A stretch of 64,000 nt of DNA from Paraburkholderia sp. (lineage in GTDB: Bacteria; Pseudomonadota; Gammaproteobacteria; Burkholderiales; Burkholderiaceae), in the NCBI RefSeq assembly GCF_028283785.1, contig NZ_JAPWKB010000020.1:186001-250000 (forward strand). The letters run 5' to 3'. Below are positions 60,053 through 64,000 of the stretch, in pieces. The stretch's first letter is position 1; every line of letters begins with the position of its first letter. The notes beneath the pieces were generated by a model, which ran no database searches, was not told the origin of the DNA, and saw nothing but the letters and a program-made list of their open reading frames with translations. A program made the position numbers and the translations under genes.

Positions 60053-61051
60053 TCAGGCAACGCGTCGCGTGCCGTGGTGCAAGGATGCGCCTGATTCGGC
60101 GCTCGCAGTCGAATGGGTGTCGTGCGCGTCGTCATCGTGCGTTGGGCTCGACGATGCGCCATTCGATGCGTGACTCGATGCGCCGTGTTGCGGCGTGTGC
60201 GGCGTGTGTGACGTCTCCGGCGTCTCCGGCGTGGCGGGTGCGGCCGGTGCTGCCGTTGTGTCGGGCTGGCCGTGCGCGGAGGTGTCGGACGTGTCTGACG
60301 TGTCCGGTGCGGTTGCGCTCAGGGTGTCGTCAGGGGCGCTGTCGGGGTCGTTGGCGTCGCCGAGCACGGCTGCGAACATCGCCAGCTGGTTGGCGTCGGG
60401 CAACGGCGCTTTCAACGCGGCCACCATCAGCGAGGCCAGCCGTGCGATCAGTTGCAGGTCGTTCATCGACTTGCCTTGCGAGAACTCGGACAGCAGGCTG
60501 TCGGTATCGGTGCCGGCCAGCACGCCCGACAACGCGCCGATCGCGAAGTGCAGACGCCAGCCGAGTTCCTCGCGCGGCAGATGCGGCAACGCGCGCTGGA
60601 ATGCATCGAAAAAGCGCAGCGACACCGACTCGTAGTGCGCGTTCAGGAAGTCGCGGATAAACGACGAAGGATCGGTGTACGCGCGGCCGAGCAGCCGCAG
60701 GAACGCCTTGCCGCCGACGCGCGGTTCACGCGACAGCCGCAGCGCCGGAATGAACATCGCGCCGAGCACGTGCTCGCAGGTCAGGCGCGGGCCGAGCAGC
60801 GCATCGAAACGGTCGAGCAGCTTGAGCCGTTCCTCGTTCAGGCGGTCGAGCCGACGCGACAGCATCGCGTGCATCAGCGCTTCCTTGCTGCCGAAGTGAT
60901 AGTTGACCGCGGCCAGATTGACCTCGGCGCGTGACGTGATCTGTCGCAGCGACATCGCCTCATACCCGCATTCGACGAACAGGTTTTCGGCGGCATCGAG
61001 GATGCGCGTCTTGGTATCGCCGGCGAGCCGGCTGGTGGTACGTGTTGGCAT
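60053..61051 (-). CDS. TetR-family fatty-acid-type regulator with long low-complexity tail
   Basis: A 332-residue regulator. Residues 10-60 hold the TetR helix-turn-helix (KTRILDAAENLFVECGYEAM, SLRQITSRAEVNLAAVNYHF). The middle ligand domain resembles PsrA-type regulators. Residues from about 235 on are an unusual Asp/Thr/Ser/His/Pro-rich disordered tail with D-T-S repeats. ATG 61051 is chosen; an upstream in-frame start would add 11 residues of unlikely sequence. It heads the fadE-fabG4-maoC-thiolase-fadD set, so it probably controls it, perhaps in response to acyl-CoA. Confidence 0.87.
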   Translation of the reverse strand: MPTRTTSRLAGDTKTRILDAAENLFVECGYEAMSLRQITSRAEVNLAAVNYHFGSKEALMHAMLSRRLDRLNEERLKLLDRFDALLGPRLTCEHVLGAMFIPALRLSREPRVGGKAFLRLLGRAYTDPSSFIRDFLNAHYESVSLRFFDAFQRALPHLPREELGWRLHFAIGALSGVLAGTDTDSLLSEFSQGKSMNDLQLIARLASLMVAALKAPLPDANQLAMFAAVLGDANDPDSAPDDTLSATAPDTSDTSDTSAHGQPDTTAAPAAPATPETPETSHTPHTPQHGASSHASNGASSSPTHDDDAHDTHSTASAESGASLHHGTRRVA

Positions 61052-61132
61052 TTTTGCGTCTCCCGCCGGTTTCCCGGCCCGCAAACAAGCAATTGAATTG
61101 GCTTTTTAAAACAGCCGTTTTTTTCAGAATAA

Positions 61133-61148
61133 GAACGAACGTGCGTTC
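61133..61148. promoter_or_regulatory. Candidate TetR operator upstream of the fad cluster
   Basis: GAACGAACGTGCGTTC is a 16-bp near-perfect palindrome (one mismatched pair), 82 bases upstream of the tetR start, typical of TetR-family sites. No clear -35/-10 pair was fixed nearby. The rest of the 61052-61466 gap holds the terminator at 61236 and nothing else I can support. Confidence 0.6.
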
Positions 61149-61235
61149 AGATCAAGGCGACATGTCGATGAACTCCTCTAAAGACATCAATCCATACGCG
61201 CGTTTTGATCGATTGGATGCAAATCTGACGCGCAA

Positions 61236-61270
61236 TAAAAAAGCCGTTCCGACGGTTAAGTCGGAACGGC
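61236..61270 (-). terminator. Terminator of the MFS transporter gene
   Basis: GCCGTTCCGAC (61243-61253) and GTCGGAACGGC (61260-61270) form an 11-bp stem; on the minus strand it is followed by TTTTTTATT. It lies about 200 bases beyond the transporter stop. Confidence 0.8.
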
Positions 61271-61466
61271 CTCGTATTGCTTGAAACTGGGTGATGCGGT
61301 TGGCGTGACGGCGGATCGAGCCGCCTGTCTTGCGCTTATTGTGCCCGAGTTTGGCGGACTGCAACAGACGCCATAAAAGCGTTTAGTTCGAACGCTTTAA
61401 GCTGCGGGTTTTGACTGCATTCGCCATTCACTCTTTATCGGCGATTCATTCATCGTTGCGCATCGA

Positions 61467-62687
61467 TCAAAGTTGCGCGGCCACCTGTTTCGCCGATTGC
61501 GTCATGTCGATACCGCGACGCTCGCGGCTAAATGGAATCAGCGCGGCAATCACGATTGCAACGATGCCGATCACGATCGCCATGATCAAAGCATAGTTGT
61601 TGCCGTGCGCTTCGGCGGCACTGGATTGCAACGGCCCGTTTACCGACGCGATCAGGTTGCCGAGTTGATACACGAGACCGGGAAAGGTCGCGCGGATTTC
61701 ATCGGGCGAGATTTCGTTCAGGTGAACCGGGATCACACCCCACGCACCTTGCACGGAAATCTGCATCAGGAAGGCGCCGAGCGCGAGCAGTACCGGCGTC
61801 GACGAAAACGCCCACAGCGGCAGCACCGGCAGCGCGATCAGCGCGGCGATGAAGATGGCGCGCTTGCGGCCGATCTTCTCCGAGATCGAGCCGAAGAACA
61901 GTCCACCGACGATCGCGCCGACGTTCAGCGTGATGGTGATCCACGACACCGTGTGCGCATCGAACTGATGCTGCACGCGCAGGAACGTTGGATACAGATC
62001 CTGCGAGCCGTGCGAGAAGAAGTTGAAGGCAGTCATCAGCACGATCGCGTAGACCGACAGACCGATGTTCTGCTTCAACGTAGCGATCAGGCCGGGGCGC
62101 GTCTTCTTTTCGAGGGTCCGGAAGGCGGGCGATTCGGGCACGTGCGCGCGCACGTAAAGCACCAGCAACGCGGGCAACACGCCGACGAAGAACATGCCGC
62201 GCCAGCCGATGTATTGATAGAACAGGCCGAATACGATCGACGCGAGCAGGTAGCCGCTCGGATAGCCGGCTTGCAGCAGACCCGACACGAAGCCGCGCGA
62301 TTTCGGCGGCACGGTTTCCATCGTCAGTGCACCGCCGACGCCCCATTCGCCGCCCATCGCGATGCCGAACAGCGCGCGCAATACCAGCAAGGTGGTGAGA
62401 TTCGGTGAGAAGCCGGACAGCAGTTCGAGCAGCGAAAAGCACGCGATATTGACCATCAAGGTCGGACGACGGCCGAACCTGTCGGCGAGCCAGCCGAAAA
62501 TCAATGCGCCGACCGGACGCATCATCAGCGTCAACATAATGCCGAATGCCACTGCGGGTATTTTGGTGTTGAATTCGGCGGCGATATCTTTCAGAACAAA
62601 TACCATCAGAAAGAAATCGAATGCATCCAGTGTCCAGCCGAGATAGGCAGCTATCGTGACGTTGCGTTGTTCTCTAGTCCAGCTCAT
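61467..62687 (-). CDS. MFS transporter, probably SHS-type carboxylate/proton symporter
   Basis: A 406-residue, 12-helix major-facilitator protein. The N-terminus (YLGWTLDAFDFFLMVFVLKD) and motif A (GWLADRFGRRPTLM), plus GIAMGGEWGVGGALTMETVP and a repeat of motif A (GSISEKIGRKRAIF), resemble the sialate/lactate-type SHS family (NanT, Jen1). The substrate is not readable; a monocarboxylate or sugar acid is a guess. It is transcribed alone, away from the MAPEG gene, with a 281-base divergent gap that shows no certain promoter. Confidence 0.85.
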   Translation of the reverse strand: MSWTREQRNVTIAAYLGWTLDAFDFFLMVFVLKDIAAEFNTKIPAVAFGIMLTLMMRPVGALIFGWLADRFGRRPTLMVNIACFSLLELLSGFSPNLTTLLVLRALFGIAMGGEWGVGGALTMETVPPKSRGFVSGLLQAGYPSGYLLASIVFGLFYQYIGWRGMFFVGVLPALLVLYVRAHVPESPAFRTLEKKTRPGLIATLKQNIGLSVYAIVLMTAFNFFSHGSQDLYPTFLRVQHQFDAHTVSWITITLNVGAIVGGLFFGSISEKIGRKRAIFIAALIALPVLPLWAFSSTPVLLALGAFLMQISVQGAWGVIPVHLNEISPDEIRATFPGLVYQLGNLIASVNGPLQSSAAEAHGNNYALIMAIVIGIVAIVIAALIPFSRERRGIDMTQSAKQVAAQL

Positions 62688-62968
62688 TGAAATGATCTCC
62701 TGTCTCTTCCATCCTCGAGCGGTTTATCTGCGATGACAAACCGTTGCGCGGTCCCCGTGCGCCCCGTGGGCACGGGCTCCGACGAGTGTACGCCCGCCGT
62801 TAAGCGCCTGCAGGGTTGAATGCGCGCGATATGTGGTAATCCCTGGGCGACACAAGCGGATCAGGATTTTTCTAGCCGGAGATGTCGGTTAAATGTAATT
62901 ATATGAATTGAAAATTAAAGATTAACGTTCGATAAATGTAATTAAAACACTAAAAGGGAGATTGATTC

Positions 62969-63370
62969 ATGAGCGTATTGCACCTGTGTCTTCTGATTGT
63001 CGCGCTACTGCCTTTTCCGTGGACGATGGTGGCGAAACTCAATCGCCGCTACGACAACCGCACGCCGCGCACGTATCTCGCCGGTCTCGACGGATGGCGC
63101 GCGCGGGCGCATGCCGCGCATCAGAATGCGTGGGAAGCGTTGGCGTTGTTTACGGCGGCCGTGGTGGTGGCGGGGCAGTCGGCGGCGAGTTCGGGTGGCG
63201 CGGGCAATGGTGTCGGCACGCTCTGGTGGCTCGATGCGCTGGCAATCACGTTCGTGCTCACGCGGGTGCTGCACGGCTTGCTGTATCTCGCGAACTGGGC
63301 GTCGTTGAGATCGCTGGTATGGTTCGTGGGATTGGCGTGCGTGGTGTCGATGTTTATCGTCGCGCATTGA
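62969..63370 (+). CDS. MAPEG-family integral membrane protein
   Basis: A 133-residue protein with four predicted membrane helices: LHLCLLIVALLPFPWTMVAK, NAWEALALFTAAVVVAGQSA, LWWLDALAITFVLTRVLHGL, and SLVWFVGLACVVSMFIVAH. AHQNAWEALALF, with its invariant Asn and Glu, is the typical MAPEG motif. Bacterial members are mostly uncharacterised and some have glutathione-linked activity. ATG 62969 follows AAAAGGGAG. The region upstream is unusually AT-rich. Confidence 0.85.
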   Translation: MSVLHLCLLIVALLPFPWTMVAKLNRRYDNRTPRTYLAGLDGWRARAHAAHQNAWEALALFTAAVVVAGQSAASSGGAGNGVGTLWWLDALAITFVLTRVLHGLLYLANWASLRSLVWFVGLACVVSMFIVAH

Positions 63371-63410
63371 GCGGTCATCAAGCGACGAAGGATTGTGTGG
63401 CCGGAAAACA

Positions 63411-63442
63411 AAAAACCCCGCAGGCGTTCGCTTTGCGGGGTT
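63411..63442 (-). terminator. Terminator of the first tRNA-Leu, also usable by the MAPEG gene
   Basis: AACCCCGCA (63414-63422) and TGCGGGGTT (63434-63442) form the stem. On the minus strand it is followed by TTTTTTGTTTT, a strong terminator just past the tRNA 3' end. Confidence 0.8.
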
Positions 63443-63462
63443 ACTTTGCTGCTTGAAAACGG

Positions 63463-63549
63463 TGGTGCCCAGGAGAGGACTCGAACCTCCACGGTGTTGC
63501 CACCGCTAGGACCTGAACCTAGTGCGTCTACCAATTCCGCCACCTGGGC
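63463..63549 (-). tRNA. tRNA-Leu (anticodon CAG), copy 1
   Basis: On the minus strand it reads from GCCCAGGTGGCGGAATTGG to GGGCACCA, 87 bases with encoded CCA. Anticodon arm CTAGG-TTCAGGT-CCTAG gives anticodon CAG, which reads CUG Leu codons. The long variable arm (GGTGGCAACACC) is typical of Leu tRNAs and the T-arm GGTTCGAGTCC is intact. The acceptor stem pairs GCCCAGG with CCTGGGC perfectly. Confidence 0.97.
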
Positions 63550-63569
63550 ACGTTTCAAGCTAGACCAAT

Positions 63570-63597
63570 ATTTTAACAAGATAACTCAGCGTGTCAA
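63570..63597 (-). promoter_or_regulatory. Promoter of tRNA-Leu copy 1
   Basis: On the minus strand, TTGACA (63592-63597), a 16-base spacer and TAAAAT (63570-63575), about 20 bases upstream of the tRNA. Confidence 0.8.
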
Positions 63598-63727
63598 TCG
63601 AAACCTTCACAGCGCTTCGTTATCTGTTCGGAACATCGGACATTAAAACTTCATGCCGGAAGACCGCACTGCCAACCCGCCAAACTCTTTCGAGAAGAGC
63701 GGGTTACCTTCTAACCTACACAATAAT

Positions 63728-63756
63728 AAAGCCGCCTTAAACGACAAGGCGGCTTT
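63728..63756 (-). terminator. Terminator of tRNA-Leu copy 2
   Basis: AAAGCCGCC (63728-63736) and GGCGGCTTT (63748-63756) form a 9-bp stem, followed on the minus strand by TATTATTG. It lies about 10 bases beyond the tRNA 3' end. Confidence 0.7.
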
Positions 63757-63766
63757 ACCTTGAATC

Positions 63767-63853
63767 TGGTGCCCAAGAGAGGACTCGAACCTCCACAGTG
63801 TTGCCACCGCTAGGACCTGAACCTAGTGCGTCTACCAATTTCGCCACCTGGGC
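63767..63853 (-). tRNA. tRNA-Leu (anticodon CAG), copy 2
   Basis: An 87-base tRNA with encoded CCA, differing from copy 1 at three sites: GGCGAAATT for GGCGGAATT in the D-arm, AACACTGTGG for AACACCGTGG in the variable arm, and CTTGGGC for CCTGGGC in the acceptor 3' strand (a G-U pair). Anticodon arm and T-arm are identical, so it should decode the same codon. Confidence 0.97.
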
Positions 63854-63890
63854 AGGTGTCTGTACAAGTTGCTGCACAGCGAAGACCGCA

Positions 63891-63918
63891 ATTATAGCGA
63901 CAGAAACACTCGTGTCAA
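63891..63918 (-). promoter_or_regulatory. Consensus promoter of tRNA-Leu copy 2
   Basis: On the minus strand, a perfect TTGACA (63913-63918), a 16-base spacer and a perfect TATAAT (63891-63896), about 38 bases upstream of the tRNA. Nothing further is recognised from 63919 to the window end. Confidence 0.88.
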
Positions 63919-64000
63919 GCATTTCGCTTTCGTTTTCGAGATGTTTTGTTTGCGATGCGAAAGCGGTGTTTGCAAAGGCCGCCGAGCCCGTATTGACGGG

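Noticed and set aside
63463..63853. Phage or island attachment site at the tRNA-Leu pair
   Set aside because: No integrase, truncated tRNA end repeat or foreign composition within the window; the second tRNA is complete with its own promoter.

Overview
This window is a high-GC, gene-dense chromosomal segment from a beta-proteobacterium of the Burkholderiaceae, most likely Paraburkholderia or Burkholderia. The evidence is gene order (scpB end, rluB, rimP-nusA-infB-rbfA-truB, typA, odhA-odhB-lpdA, zapE), a second Hfq with a long tail, a complete tad pilus locus and FabG4-type lipid genes. No rRNA, prophage, integrase or CRISPR array is visible.

Layout. (1) 1-9.3 kb: the end of a probable scpB, rluB, then the rimP-nusA-infB-rbfA-truB translation and transcription operon. 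truB carries a one-base frameshift near 8993. (2) 9.4-14.4 kb, minus strand: marR, an outer-membrane efflux lipoprotein, emrA and emrB, which together form a self-contained tripartite drug pump. (3) 14.7-24 kb: typA, the 2-oxoglutarate dehydrogenase genes odhA-odhB-lpdA, zapE, and a stand-alone IS5-type transposase N-terminal domain. (4) 24.7-30.3 kb, minus strand: a DUF2147 protein, a TpsB/ShlB-type outer-membrane transporter and two paralogous low-complexity repeat lipoproteins, with a good sigma-54 promoter in front. (5) 31-45.4 kb: a tad/flp pilus cluster (flp, tadV, tadE, cpaB, cpaC, tadZ, tadA, tadB, tadC, tadD, a DUF3613 gene, tadG), followed by a sigma-54 enhancer-binding protein and a DUF2968 periplasmic protein.

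(6) 45.5-50.6 kb: a tiny acidic protein, hfq2, a small lipoprotein-ECF sigma-anti-sigma operon, and an orphan vanillyl-alcohol-oxidase/4-cresol-dehydrogenase-type flavoprotein with a small exported partner. (7) 50.6-61.1 kb, minus strand: a TetR-fronted fatty-acid cluster (tetR, fadE, fabG4-like, maoC, thiolase, fadD, DUF1571). (8) 61.4-64 kb: an MFS carboxylate-type transporter, a MAPEG-like membrane protein, and two near-identical tRNA-Leu(CAG) genes, each with its own consensus promoter and terminator.

The most unusual part is 25.4-45.4 kb. Two repeat lipoproteins lie beside a TpsB transporter with no recognisable TpsA substrate. They are divergent from a tad pilus locus that encodes a sigma-54 activator with a degenerate receiver. 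A TGGCA-N6-TTGCA promoter, with a direct repeat upstream in enhancer position, precedes the lipoproteins. I infer that the pilus-linked activator may drive the surface lipoprotein/TpsB system. Gene identities are read from protein motifs and synteny without database searches.
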